Source: Paucibacter sp. KBW04 (GTDB lineage: Bacteria; Pseudomonadota; Gammaproteobacteria; Burkholderiales; Burkholderiaceae_C). Taken from it: a stretch of DNA of 64,000 bases. Below, one piece after another: positions 51,080-59,862 of the stretch. The stretch's first letter is position 1. The number at the start of each line of letters is the position of its first letter. The translations under genes were made by a program, and so were the position numbers. The DNA lies in contig NZ_QAJN01000002.1 of NCBI RefSeq assembly GCF_003852425.1, positions 290,787 through 354,786 of the forward strand, in the 5' to 3' direction. Under the pieces are notes generated by a model. It made no database searches, was not told the origin of the DNA, and was given only the letters and a program-made list of their open reading frames with translations.

Positions 51080-51143
51080 TGCTCCGGCTCGATTCACGCG
51101 TTCAGTTCAAAACTACCGCTCCGAATGCGCCGAGCGCGGCGAC

Positions 51144-52052
51144 TCACTTCTTGGCGTAGTCTTCGGCAGGCTTGTCATTGGGGTTGGCAATGGCGGCCTT
51201 CAGGTTGTCGCTCATGGCCAGACCCACCTTGGTGTTCGACGGGGGGATGGCTTGCATCAGCCACTTGTCGTACAGCTTGTTGATTTCGCCGGACTTCATC
51301 ATGGCCTTGATGCTGTCGTCCACAGCCTTCTTGAAGGCGGGGTCGTCCTTGCGGAACATGATGGCGATGGGTTCCACCGACAGCACTTCGCCAACAATCT
51401 TGTAGTCAGCCGGGTTCTTGGACTTGGACACCAGGCCGGCCAGCAGGGAGCCGTCCATCACAAAGGCGTCGGCACGGCCGGATTCCAGCAGCAGGAAGCT
51501 GTCGGCGTGATCCTTGCCGAACACTTCCTTGAAGTCCAGGCCGGAGGCGCGCTCATGCTTGCGCAGGGTCTGCACCGAGGTCGTGCCGGTGGTGGTGGCA
51601 ACGGTGCGGCCAGCCAATTGGTTGATGGAGTTGATGCCCGAGTTGGCCTTGGTGACCATGCGCACTTCTTCAACAAAAGTGGTCACGGCAAAGGACACAT
51701 CCTTCTCGCGCGCCTTGTTGTTGGTGGTGGAGCCGCACTCGATGTCCACGGTGCCGTTTTGCACCAGGGGGATACGGTTTTGCGAAGTCACGGGCTGGTA
51801 CTTGATGTCCAGCTTGGCCAGGCCCAGGCTCTTTTGCACATCGGCCAGCACGCGCTGGCAGATCTCGACGTGGTAACCCACGTACTTGCCATCGCCCAGG
51901 GTGTAAGACAGGGCGCCGGAGGACTCACGCACGCCCATGGTCACGCTACCTGCGTCCTTGATCTTTTTGAGGGTGTCTTCAGCATGCACCGCGCCAACGG
52001 CAGCGGCGGCCAGGGCCAGAGCGAGGGTTTGGGCGAGCAGAGATTTCTTCAT
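51144..52052 (-). CDS. gltI: Glutamate/aspartate-binding periplasmic protein
   Basis: 302 residues from the ATG at 52052 (GGAG nine bases upstream). Signal peptide LLAQTLALALAAAAVGAVHA. The mature protein shows the polar amino acid binding pattern: VTMGVRESSGALSYTLGDGK, YQPVTSQNRIPLVQNGTVDI, GSTTNNKAREKDVSFAVT and DGSLLAGLVSKSKNPADY. It captures glutamate and aspartate for GltJKL. It is first in its operon. Confidence 0.94.
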   Translation of the reverse strand: MKKSLLAQTLALALAAAAVGAVHAEDTLKKIKDAGSVTMGVRESSGALSYTLGDGKYVGYHVEICQRVLADVQKSLGLAKLDIKYQPVTSQNRIPLVQNGTVDIECGSTTNNKAREKDVSFAVTTFVEEVRMVTKANSGINSINQLAGRTVATTTGTTSVQTLRKHERASGLDFKEVFGKDHADSFLLLESGRADAFVMDGSLLAGLVSKSKNPADYKIVGEVLSVEPIAIMFRKDDPAFKKAVDDSIKAMMKSGEINKLYDKWLMQAIPPSNTKVGLAMSDNLKAAIANPNDKPAEDYAKK

Positions 52053-52234
52053 AAACACTCCAGTAAAAAGGGGCGCGGATAAGCGCTGAAAAAAGGTATG
52101 CACAGACTTGCCAGCAAGACATGCTGCAGATACCGAAGGAGAACACGTGGATGGCACTATCCACATAAGTGGTTACACGAATTCGATGATCGAACGAGGT
52201 CAAACAAATGAGGACGCCGGGCGCATGACGCACA

Positions 52235-53176
52235 TCAGGGCGCTGTGAGGAAATCCCATAGCGCCAGGGCTGAAGGCTTGTTGCGGCGAGACAGCTCGGG
52301 CCGCTCGCGGTAGATGCGCAACTCCATGGTCAGCTCAAACTCACCCGGCGCCGCCGCTTGCACCAGGCGGCCGGCCCGCAGCTCCTGCTGTACCGAGCTG
52401 GCCGGCAAAAAAGTCAGGCCGTGGCCTTCCAAGGCCATGGCCTTGAGGCCCTCGGCCATATCGGTCTCATAAATAGCGTCAAGGTTCAGCGGCACGGCGG
52501 AGGCCTTGGCGATCAACTCAACCAAGCGCCCCAGATAAGCCCCGGAGGCATAGCTGAGAAAGGGAATCTTGGGGCCGCCCTGGCTGACCGCGCCCTTGGC
52601 CTTGGCTTGCGAGGGCAGTCGAAACAGCGGCCGGCCCTTGGGGTCGGCCTTGGCATAGGCGGCTAGCGTCTCTTGGCCCAGGGAGGCCATCTCGTAGCGT
52701 TCGGGGTCCAGCTGCAAGGGCTGGCTGGCGTGGTGATACACGATCAGCAGATCGCAATTGCCCTCGCTCAGCTGCAACATGGCGTCATGCACATTGAGCG
52801 CATTGAGACGGCTCTTCAACGCACCGAAGCGCTGGCGCAGATCCATCAGCCAATGCGGGAAGAAGCTAAAGGCCAGCGAATGCGGCACGGCGAACTCAAT
52901 CATGTCCTGGCCGGCGGCCTGGTGGCTGCGCAACATATTGCGAGTGGCCTGCAGATTGCCAAGGATCTCCACCGCCTGGGCCAGCAAGGTTTCACCGGCG
53001 CCGGTGAGACGAGTCGGGTAGGAGGATCGATCCACCAGATCCGTACCCGCCCAGGCCTCCAAGGCTTGGATGCGACGCGAAAAAGCCGGCTGAGTCACAT
53101 GCCTCAGCTGCGCCGAGCGCGAAAAGCTGCGCGTCTCGGCCAGGCTCACGAAATCTTCAAACCATTTGGTCTCCAC
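52235..53176 (-). CDS. LysR-family regulator, HypT/YjiE-like
   Basis: 313 residues from a GTG at 53176; the frame reaches back to 53389 but that part is not family-like. ETKWFEDFVSLAETRSFSRS and HVTQPAFSRRIQALEAWAGT match the N-terminus of HypT-type LysR proteins, in which hypochlorite responsiveness is described in E. coli. The effector domain includes AFSFFPHWLMDLRQRFG and LEGHGLTFLPASSVQQEL. It lies between gltI and the divergent PEP-CTERM gene (224 bp apart); which of these it controls is unclear. Confidence 0.85.
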   Translation of the reverse strand: METKWFEDFVSLAETRSFSRSAQLRHVTQPAFSRRIQALEAWAGTDLVDRSSYPTRLTGAGETLLAQAVEILGNLQATRNMLRSHQAAGQDMIEFAVPHSLAFSFFPHWLMDLRQRFGALKSRLNALNVHDAMLQLSEGNCDLLIVYHHASQPLQLDPERYEMASLGQETLAAYAKADPKGRPLFRLPSQAKAKGAVSQGGPKIPFLSYASGAYLGRLVELIAKASAVPLNLDAIYETDMAEGLKAMALEGHGLTFLPASSVQQELRAGRLVQAAAPGEFELTMELRIYRERPELSRRNKPSALALWDFLTAP

Positions 53177-53300
53177 GCCCGCAGTGTAGCCGGGCGGCCC
53201 GGGCCGACCGGTGGGCTCACAAGCCAGCGCCGCCGAAGCTCGCCCAGACCGAGCTGTCGCGCCAAACCGCCTCGTGTTTGCCCTGGATCCGCCCTTTACC

Positions 53301-53317
53301 CCCCTTGATTGAAGGGG
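53301..53317. promoter_or_regulatory. Inverted repeat between LysR and PEP-CTERM genes
   Basis: CCCCTT (53301-53306) and AAGGGG (53312-53317) flank GATTG; TTA and TAA just outside extend the symmetry with a 2-base bulge. It is a possible operator about 84 bp before the PEP-CTERM gene. Confidence 0.35.
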
Positions 53318-53400
53318 TAAGCCATGCACTATTTCACAAAGTCTCTGGCTACATTCAGCCCGACGGATCCCGCAAACCCCGCAAACCACGGAGCTAACCT

Positions 53401-54099
53401 ATGTTGGCAAAGAGAACCCTGATCGCATGCTTTTGCCTGGGTGCTAGTTTGACGGCGCAGGCCGCCCCCCTCTTGATGGACTTCGAGGGCGTCCCCACCG
53501 CCACCAACAATCTGGTGAGCGGCGTCAACCCCTATAGCGCGGACGTGCAGTTCCTCAGCAGCGCCCTCAGCGTCACCAGCGCTTGGCCGGACTCCCCTGG
53601 TGGGGGCCTGGGTGGAGGCCTGTTCTTCCGCGACCCAGCGATTTATGGCTCAGGCACCCGCGGCGCCTTGTTTATGTCGGGCGTTGAAGATGCGCAAGGC
53701 AATACCTCTCTTGTGTTCAATGTGATGGGCGGCTTCACGGAGCATTTTTCCATGCTGTTCGCGTCCTTGTCGGCCAGTGCTTCGGTGCAGGTCTTTGACG
53801 GGCTGAATGGCCAGGGCCAGCAGTTGGGCGGGCGCGGCATCTCAAGCACCGCCCCCTGTGTCGATCCCAATACCGGCGCCACCTTGTCCGACTTCGTCTG
53901 CAACTGGGGCACGGCCGACATCAATTTCAGCGGCACGGCGCATTCGGTCCGCATCAGCGGCAACAACTCGGCCTTTTATCTGGACGATATCCTGCTGGGC
54001 CAATCCGGCGGAGGCACCCTGCCCGAACCCGGCAGCATGGCGCTGAGCTTGGCCGCCCTGGGCGCGATGGCCTGGCGAGCCAAGTCACGCAAGCCCTGA
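53401..54099 (+). CDS. PEP-CTERM sorting-signal secreted protein
   Basis: 232 residues. Signal peptide (TLIACFCLGASLTAQAAP), a central beta-rich domain beginning LLMDFEGVPTATNNLVSGVN, and at the C-terminus the sorting signal LPEPGSMALSLAALGAMAW followed by RAKSRKP: Pro-Glu-Pro, a membrane helix and a basic end. PEP-CTERM proteins are cut by exosortase and sent to the surface or exopolysaccharide matrix. No exosortase gene is in the window. The body resembles other short PEP-CTERM proteins with jelly-roll-like folds; its ligand is unknown. Confidence 0.9.
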   Translation: MLAKRTLIACFCLGASLTAQAAPLLMDFEGVPTATNNLVSGVNPYSADVQFLSSALSVTSAWPDSPGGGLGGGLFFRDPAIYGSGTRGALFMSGVEDAQGNTSLVFNVMGGFTEHFSMLFASLSASASVQVFDGLNGQGQQLGGRGISSTAPCVDPNTGATLSDFVCNWGTADINFSGTAHSVRISGNNSAFYLDDILLGQSGGGTLPEPGSMALSLAALGAMAWRAKSRKP

Positions 54100-54122
54100 A
54101 CCTGACCTCCAAGCTTGAGCGC

Positions 54123-54146
54123 AAAGGGCCGCATACGCGGCCCTTT
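54123..54146. terminator. Bidirectional terminator-like hairpin between PEP-CTERM and Atm1-type genes
   Basis: AAAGGGCCGC (54123-54132) and GCGGCCCTTT (54137-54146) form a perfect 10-bp stem with a 4-base loop between convergent genes. T runs are short on both strands. Confidence 0.7.
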
Positions 54147-54170
54147 TGCTGGGTACTTTCGGAATCGCGC

Positions 54171-55988
54171 TCAGCCTGCTGCGCCGCTTTGCTGCAAACG
54201 CCACATGCGGGCGTACACGCCTTGCTGGGCCAGCAAGGCCTCGTGAGACCCGCGCTCGACGATGCGGCCGGCCTCCAGCACCAGAATCTCATGCGCGTCG
54301 ACCACGGTGGACAGGCGGTGGGCGATCACCAGCACCGTCTTGTTCTGGCCGGCGGCGTCCAGCTCCGCTTGAATGGCGCGTTCGTTGCTGGAGTCCAGCG
54401 CCGAGGTCGCCTCGTCAAAAATCATCAGGGGCGGGTTCTTCAGCAAGGTTCTTGCGATCGCCACACGCTGCTTCTCGCCGCCGCTGAGCTTGAGCCCACG
54501 CTCGCCCACCATGGTCTCGTAACCCTTTGGCGTGGCCGAGATAAAGCCATGGATATGCGCCGCCTTGGCCGCCGCCTCCACCTGGGCCTGGGTGGCCCCG
54601 GGCTGGCCGTAGGCGATGTTGTAAGCCACCGTGTCATTGAACAGCACCGTGTCCTGCGGCACGATGCCTATGGCCCGGCGCAGGCTGGACTGGGTGACGC
54701 TGCGCAGTTCCTGGCCGTCGATGGTGATGCGGCCGCTGTCGATGTCGTAGAAGCGGAACAGCAGGCGCGCCAGCGTGCTCTTGCCCGAACCGCTAGGCCC
54801 CACCACCGCCACCTTTTTGCCGGCCGGGATCTCAAACGACACGTCATGCAGGATGGGCCGCGCCTTGTCGTAGGCAAAGCTCACATGCTCAAAGCGCACG
54901 GCCGCGCCCTGCACCTGCAAGGTCTTGGCATCGGGCAGATCGGCCACCTCGCGTTCACGCTCCAGGAGGCCGAACATCTTTTCCAGATCGGTCAGGCTTT
55001 GCTTGATCTCGCGGTAGATCACGCCCAAGAAGTTGAGCGGGATGTAGAGCTGGATCATGAAGGCGTTGACCATCACCAAATCGCCCAAGCTCATGCGCCC
55101 CGCCACCACGCCCTCGGTGGCGCGCCACAACATCAGCACCAAGGCCGTGGCGATGATGAGCTGTTGGCCGGTGTTGAGCAGCGAGAGCGTGGATTGCGAC
55201 TTCAGCTGGGCACGGCGCAGCTTCTCCAGGCTCTCGTCATAACGCTGGGCCTCGAAGTCCTCGTTATTGAAGTACTTGACGGTCTCGAAATTGAGCAAGG
55301 AGTCGATGGCCTTGCTATGTGCCACCGAGTCCAGCTCATTGAGCTGCTTGCGGAACTTGGTGCGCCACTCGGTCACGGTGATGGTGAAGCCGATATAAAG
55401 CACCAGAGCAGCCAGGGTGATCCAGGCGAACCAGGCATCGAACTTGATGGCCAACAGGCCCAGCACCAGGGCCACCTCGATCAGGGTCGGCACGATGCTG
55501 TAGAGCGAGTAAGAGATCAGCGAATGCACGGCGCGGGTGCCGCGCTCGATATCGCGGGTCATGCCGCCGGTCTGGCGCTCCAGATGGAAGCGCAGGCTCA
55601 AATCATGCAAATGGCGAAACACCTGCAGGGAGATGGAGCGTGCCGTGCCCTCGGTGGCCTTGGCGAAGATCAGCTCGCGCAACTCGGTGAACAGCGAGGT
55701 TGACAGACGCAAAGCGCCGTAGGCGAACAGCAGGCCCAGGGGCACGACGGCCATGCTCTGCACCGAACCGGGCTTGATGGCCAGGCTGTCCACCAGCGAC
55801 TTGAGCAACAAGGGCACGCCCACATTGGCGAACTTGGCGCACAACATAAAGCCCAGGGCGATGGCCACCCGCCAGCGGTAGCGCCACAGATAGGGCAGCA
55901 GCTTGCGGACCGTCTGCCAGTCGCCACGTGGCGCTGGGCTGGCCGCTTCGGGCCCGCTGGGCATGGCAATGGCAGGGCTTTTTCGCAT
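54171..55988 (-). CDS. Atm1/HMT1-type ABC exporter (membrane and ATPase domains fused)
   Basis: 605 residues. Six membrane helices in residues ~40-320 (WRVAIALGFMLCAKFANVGV and LIEVALVLGLLAIKFDAWF among them), with the family stretch LNFETVKYFNNEDFEAQRYD. The ATPase domain has Walker [15 protein letters not shown], signature KLSGGEKQRVAIART, Walker B LMIFDEATSALDSSNE and switch His in IAHRLST. The sequence matches the ABCB7/Atm1 group, which exports glutathione-bound sulfur or metal conjugates. It works as a homodimer in the inner membrane. It is divergent from the thioesterase gene. Confidence 0.92.
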   Translation of the reverse strand: MRKSPAIAMPSGPEAASPAPRGDWQTVRKLLPYLWRYRWRVAIALGFMLCAKFANVGVPLLLKSLVDSLAIKPGSVQSMAVVPLGLLFAYGALRLSTSLFTELRELIFAKATEGTARSISLQVFRHLHDLSLRFHLERQTGGMTRDIERGTRAVHSLISYSLYSIVPTLIEVALVLGLLAIKFDAWFAWITLAALVLYIGFTITVTEWRTKFRKQLNELDSVAHSKAIDSLLNFETVKYFNNEDFEAQRYDESLEKLRRAQLKSQSTLSLLNTGQQLIIATALVLMLWRATEGVVAGRMSLGDLVMVNAFMIQLYIPLNFLGVIYREIKQSLTDLEKMFGLLEREREVADLPDAKTLQVQGAAVRFEHVSFAYDKARPILHDVSFEIPAGKKVAVVGPSGSGKSTLARLLFRFYDIDSGRITIDGQELRSVTQSSLRRAIGIVPQDTVLFNDTVAYNIAYGQPGATQAQVEAAAKAAHIHGFISATPKGYETMVGERGLKLSGGEKQRVAIARTLLKNPPLMIFDEATSALDSSNERAIQAELDAAGQNKTVLVIAHRLSTVVDAHEILVLEAGRIVERGSHEALLAQQGVYARMWRLQQSGAAG

Positions 55989-56049
55989 GTGGCTGTTGGC
56001 TTCGCTTGGGCTCGTTCAGAATGGAGGCTGATTCTCTCAGGCTTAGCTC

Positions 56050-56499
56050 ATGCCCAACACCAGCGATCTTTCCTCCAATAACAACAGTCACCTGCCATCC
56101 GCTACCTCCCCCGCCATGCCGCGCGAGCTGGTGTTGCGCGTCATGCCCATGCCGGCCGATGCCAATGCCAATGGCGATATCTTCGGTGGCTGGATCATGG
56201 CCCAGGTGGACTTGGCCGGCTCCGTGCTGCCCAGCCGCGTCTCGCGCGGCCGCGTCACCACCGTGGCGGTGAACGAGTTCGTGTTCAAGCAGCCGGTTTC
56301 GGTCGGCGATCTGCTGTCCTTCTACGCCCAAGTCACCCGCATCGGCCGCACCTCCATCACCGTCCATGTGGAGGTGATTGCCGAACGCAATCCGGCGGAC
56401 CCACAAGTGGTCAAGGTGACCGAGGCCAATCTGACCTATGTGGCGATTGACCGCGAGGGCAAGCCACGGCCTTTTGCAGAGGCACAGGCGCAGGCCTAA
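56050..56499 (+). CDS. Acyl-CoA thioesterase (YciA-like hotdog fold)
   Basis: 149 residues. LRVMPMPADANANGDIFGGWI is the YciA/BACH signature, with the catalytic Asn/Asp region and the GGW turn, followed by GRVTTVAVNEFVFKQPVSVG and ISITVHVEV-type strands. It hydrolyses acyl-CoA esters in the cytosol. The gene is followed after 20 bp by the FAD oxidoreductase gene and may share its transcript. The beta-oxidation genes further on give it a plausible context. Confidence 0.9.
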   Translation: MPNTSDLSSNNNSHLPSATSPAMPRELVLRVMPMPADANANGDIFGGWIMAQVDLAGSVLPSRVSRGRVTTVAVNEFVFKQPVSVGDLLSFYAQVTRIGRTSITVHVEVIAERNPADPQVVKVTEANLTYVAIDREGKPRPFAEAQAQA

Positions 56500-56519
56500 C
56501 TTCTTAGTTAAACGCTCCC

Positions 56520-57683
56520 ATGAACGCCCTCAGCTCCAGCACAAAGACCCGCGTCTTGATCCTGGGCGGTGGGGCCATGGGCAGTGCCCTGGCGGCAGCC
56601 CTGAGCCAGAGGCCCGGCTGGGCGGAGCGCATCAGCGTGCTGGAGCGCGACCCCACATATGCCCGCGCCTCCTCGGCACTGTCCGCCGCCTCTATCCGCC
56701 AGCAGTTCAGCACGCCGCTGAACATCGCCCTCTCGCAATACGGCTTGCAAACACTGCGGGCTCAGCCCCAGGCGCAGCTGCAGGAGCGCGGCTACCTCTA
56801 CCTGGCCACCCCAGCGGGCCGAGCACGACAAGAAGCCCTGCACAGCCTGCAGCGCAGCCAGGGCGCCAGCATCGATTTGCTCAAGCCTACCCAGCTGCGA
56901 GAGCGCTGGCCCTGGCTGGCCACCCAGGACTTGAGCCTGGGCAGTTGGGGGCGCTCCGGTGAAGGCTGGTTTGACGGCTGGGGCCTTTTGCAAGGCCTGC
57001 GCAGCCAAGCGTTTCAAGCCGGGGTGCGCTACCTGCAAGGCGAGGCAGTCGCCCTGCGCACGGAGCCGGGCAGCGGTGCGCTGACGGGGGTGGAGAGCAC
57101 GCTCGGGTTCTTGCAGGCCGATGTCTATGTGCTGGCCTGCGGCGCTTGGTCGGGCCGGCTGGCCGCCACGGCCGGCCTGGCCGTGCCCGTGAGTGCCAAG
57201 CGGCGCAGCGTTTACGGTTTTCGCAGCCCGGAAGTGGCGGCAGGCTGCCCGCTGGTCATCGACCCCTCGGGGCTTTGGTTCCGCCCCGAGGGCGATCAAT
57301 TCATCTGCGGCGGGCCGCCCTTGGGGCCGGACGAAGACGATTTGCCGCTGGAGCCCGAGCCCGATCTGTTCGAGCAAAAACTCTGGCCCGCCCTGGCCGA
57401 GCGGGTGCCGGGCTTTGAGTCCCTGCGCCCCACACGCGCCTGGGCCGGCTATTACGAGATGAATAGTTTCGACCACAACGGTCTGGTCGGCGCGCTGGAC
57501 ACCTGCCCCAATCTGCTGCTGGCCTGTGGCTTTTCGGGCCACGGCCTGCAGCACGCCGCCGGCGTGGGCCGGGGCCTGGCCGAGTGGCTGGAGTTGGGGC
57601 GTTATCAAACGCTGGATCTGTCGCCGCTCTCCGCCAATCGGATCGCGGCGAACACGCCGGTGGTCGAGCTCAATGTGATCTGA
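56520..57683 (+). CDS. FAD-dependent oxidoreductase (DAO family)
   Basis: 387 residues. The dinucleotide-binding motif RVLILGGGAMGSALAAAL opens the protein, and a second FAD-contact stretch YVLACGAWSGRLAATAGL plus the C-terminal LLLACGFSGHGLQHAAGVGRG are typical of the glycine/D-amino acid oxidase family. Such enzymes oxidise amines or amino acids, passing electrons to O2 or quinone; relatives include FOXRED1-like proteins. Cytosolic or membrane-associated. The substrate is unknown. Confidence 0.87.
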   Translation: MNALSSSTKTRVLILGGGAMGSALAAALSQRPGWAERISVLERDPTYARASSALSAASIRQQFSTPLNIALSQYGLQTLRAQPQAQLQERGYLYLATPAGRARQEALHSLQRSQGASIDLLKPTQLRERWPWLATQDLSLGSWGRSGEGWFDGWGLLQGLRSQAFQAGVRYLQGEAVALRTEPGSGALTGVESTLGFLQADVYVLACGAWSGRLAATAGLAVPVSAKRRSVYGFRSPEVAAGCPLVIDPSGLWFRPEGDQFICGGPPLGPDEDDLPLEPEPDLFEQKLWPALAERVPGFESLRPTRAWAGYYEMNSFDHNGLVGALDTCPNLLLACGFSGHGLQHAAGVGRGLAEWLELGRYQTLDLSPLSANRIAANTPVVELNVI

Positions 57684-57704
57684 ACTCGACGCCGGCGACC
57701 TCGC

Positions 57705-58469
57705 TTACTCGAACTTGGAGAAATCCGGGGCGCGCTTCTGGAAAAAGGCCTGGAAGGCTTCCATGGCCTCGGGCGAGCGCAGACGAGCACCGAAGATTTC
57801 GGCCTCATGTTTGATGGTCTCCAGCACCTGCTCATGGCTGTGACGGCGCATCAGGCGTTTGCTTTCGCGCACGGCGCTAGGTGCCAGGGTGTTGAAACGC
57901 TCGGCCACGCGGCGGGCGTGATTCACGACTTCACCAGCAGGCAGCACGGCATTGGCGATGCCGCATTCCACCGCGTCGGCGCCGGTGAAGGGGTCGCCCA
58001 GCAGCAGCTTCTCGGCCGCTCGTGCGTGGCCCATCAGGCGGGGCACGACGATGCTGGAGCCAAACTCGGGCACCAAGCCCAGACCCACAAAAGGCATGGC
58101 CAGGCGCGCGTCGTCGGCCACATAGACGAAGTCACAGTGCAGGAGCAAGGTGGTGCCGATGCCGATGGCAGCGCCGTTGACGGCGGCGATCACCGGCTTC
58201 TCGCAGTTCAGCAAAGCGCGCATGAACTGGAACACCGGGGCGTCCTCGTCCCGCGGCGGGCTGCTCATGAAGTCCTCGATGTCATTGCCCGAGGTGAAGA
58301 TGCCGGGCTGGCCCTGGATCAACACGGCGCGCACGCTCTTGTCGCTATTGGCGGCGACCAAGGCATCGGCCATGGCCTGATACATCACGCGGGTCAGGGC
58401 ATTCTTCTTCTCGGGGCGGGCGATCTCGATGCTGGCCACGCCGTTGACGATTGCGGTCTTGATGCTCAT
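57705..58469 (-). CDS. Enoyl-CoA hydratase/isomerase family protein
   Basis: 254 residues from the ATG at 58469 (AGGAG before it). The crotonase fold is shown by IEIARPEKKNALTRVMYQAM, the oxyanion stretch PGIFTSGNDIEDFM, and AAVNGAAIGIGTTLLLHCDF with FVGLGLVPEFGSS. The Glu of GLVPEFGSS is the likely catalytic acid, but the other usual Glu of hydratases is not evident, so an isomerase role (moving double bonds for beta-oxidation) is possible. It lies just after the thiolase on the same strand and belongs to the fatty-acid set. Confidence 0.88.
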   Translation of the reverse strand: MSIKTAIVNGVASIEIARPEKKNALTRVMYQAMADALVAANSDKSVRAVLIQGQPGIFTSGNDIEDFMSSPPRDEDAPVFQFMRALLNCEKPVIAAVNGAAIGIGTTLLLHCDFVYVADDARLAMPFVGLGLVPEFGSSIVVPRLMGHARAAEKLLLGDPFTGADAVECGIANAVLPAGEVVNHARRVAERFNTLAPSAVRESKRLMRRHSHEQVLETIKHEAEIFGARLRSPEAMEAFQAFFQKRAPDFSKFE

Positions 58470-58522
58470 GGAAATATCTCCTGCGGAATGCAAACTTTGG
58501 ATGCGATTGTCCCGGATGTAGA

Positions 58523-58552
58523 GAAGGCCTGACGCACGGGCATCAGGCCTTC
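58523..58552. terminator. Hairpin between thiolase and enoyl-CoA hydratase genes
   Basis: GAAGGCCTGA (58523-58532) and TCAGGCCTTC (58543-58552) form a perfect 10-bp stem with a 10-base loop. No T run follows on the minus strand, so it is at most a weak terminator or an RNA-stability element. Confidence 0.55.
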
Positions 58553-58580
58553 CATTCAAACGCGATCTAGGCGCGCCAGA

Positions 58581-59795
58581 TCACAGGCGTTCGATGATGC
58601 CTGCGGCACCCTGACCCGCGCCCACGCACATGGTCACCATGCCGTACTTGCCGCCGGTGCGGCGCAAGCCGTGGATGACCGAGGCCGCGCGGATAGCACC
58701 GGTGGCGCCCAGGGGGTGGCCCAGGGCGATGGCGCCGCCATTGGGGTTGACCTTGCTGCGATCCAGCACGATGCCCTTGCTGTCCAGATCGTTCAGCACG
58801 GCCAGGGACTGGGCGGCGAAGGCTTCGTTCAACTCCACCCAATCCAGATCGGCGGCCGTGATGCCGGCCAGCTTCAGAGCGGCGGGGATGGCTTCGATCG
58901 GGCCGATGCCCATGATTTCGGGCGGCACGCCACGCACGGCAAAGCTGACGAAACGCGCCAGCGGAGTCAGGCCGAAGCGCTTGACCGCGGCTTCCGAGGC
59001 CACGATCAGGGCGCCGGAGCCGTCCGAGGTCTGCGAGCTGTTGCCGGCGGTGACGCTGCCCTTGGCGGCGAACACCGGCTTCAGACGGGCCAGGCCTTCC
59101 ATCGAGGTGTCGGCACGCGGGCCTTCGTCGATCTCGACGATGCGGCGGCGCTCGGAGATGGAGCCGTCCAGCAGATTGGGCGAGCGCTCGATGATCTCAA
59201 ACGGCGTCATCTCGGCCTTGAAGTGGCCGGCAGCGATGGCGGCCTGGGCGCGACGATGCGACTCGACGGCAAACTCGTCTTGCGCTTCGCGGCTGATCTT
59301 CCACTGGGTGGCGACCTTCTCGGCCGTCAGGCCCATGCCGTAGGCGATGCCGATGTTCTCGTCACGCTCAAAAATCAGCGGCGACAGCGAAGGCTTGTTG
59401 CCGCCCATGGGCACCATGCTCATGGACTCGACACCGGCGGCGATCATCACCTCGGCCTCGCCCACACGGATGCGGTCGGCCGCCATCTGCAGAGCGGTGA
59501 TGCCTGACGCGCAGTAACGGTTCACCGTCACACCACCCACGGTGTTAGGCAGGCCGGACAGCACGGCACCGACGCGGGCGATATTCATGCCCTGCTCGCC
59601 CTCGGGGAAGGAGCAGCCGACGATGGCGTCCTCGATGGCCTTCGGGTCAAGACCTGGCACCTGAGCCAAGGCGGCTTGGATGGCGCGCACCAGCATCTCG
59701 TCCGGACGAGTGTTCTTGTAGTAACCACGACCCGACTTGCCGATGGGCAGGCGGGTGGCGGCGCAGATATAGGCTTCTTGAACTTGTTTGCTCAT
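58581..59795 (-). CDS. Acetyl-CoA C-acyltransferase (3-ketoacyl-CoA thiolase)
   Basis: 404 residues. It cleaves 3-ketoacyl-CoA with CoA, the last step of beta-oxidation. Catalytic Cys in NRYCASGITALQMAADRI, His in IALGHPLGATGA and second Cys in MVTMCVGAGQGAAGI. It follows the multienzyme gene by 67 bp, as in fadBA-type operons. The sequence resembles FadA/FadI-type degradative thiolases more than biosynthetic PhaA. Confidence 0.93.
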   Translation of the reverse strand: MSKQVQEAYICAATRLPIGKSGRGYYKNTRPDEMLVRAIQAALAQVPGLDPKAIEDAIVGCSFPEGEQGMNIARVGAVLSGLPNTVGGVTVNRYCASGITALQMAADRIRVGEAEVMIAAGVESMSMVPMGGNKPSLSPLIFERDENIGIAYGMGLTAEKVATQWKISREAQDEFAVESHRRAQAAIAAGHFKAEMTPFEIIERSPNLLDGSISERRRIVEIDEGPRADTSMEGLARLKPVFAAKGSVTAGNSSQTSDGSGALIVASEAAVKRFGLTPLARFVSFAVRGVPPEIMGIGPIEAIPAALKLAGITAADLDWVELNEAFAAQSLAVLNDLDSKGIVLDRSKVNPNGGAIALGHPLGATGAIRAASVIHGLRRTGGKYGMVTMCVGAGQGAAGIIERL

Positions 59796-59819
59796 GATCT
59801 TCTTTCTGGTCAGTTGGGA

Positions 59820-59850
59820 ACAGAGCTTCTCGATTGGCTCGAAGCTCTGT
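59820..59850. other. Intergenic hairpin between multienzyme and thiolase genes
   Basis: ACAGAGCTTC (59820-59829) pairs perfectly with GAAGCTCTGT (59841-59850); GGG/CCC just outside add pairs with one bulge. No T run. Such hairpins often protect the upstream mRNA within operons. Confidence 0.55.
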
Positions 59851-59862
59851 CCCGCAAGGTCA

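Noticed and set aside
53346-53360. Sigma-54-like promoter (TGGC...GC) before the PEP-CTERM gene
   Set aside because: The GG-GC spacing is nine bases instead of ten, and the remaining consensus bases do not match.
53177-53389. Upstream extension of the HypT-like LysR gene
   Set aside because: The extra 71 residues are not LysR-like; family similarity begins at the GTG at 53176.
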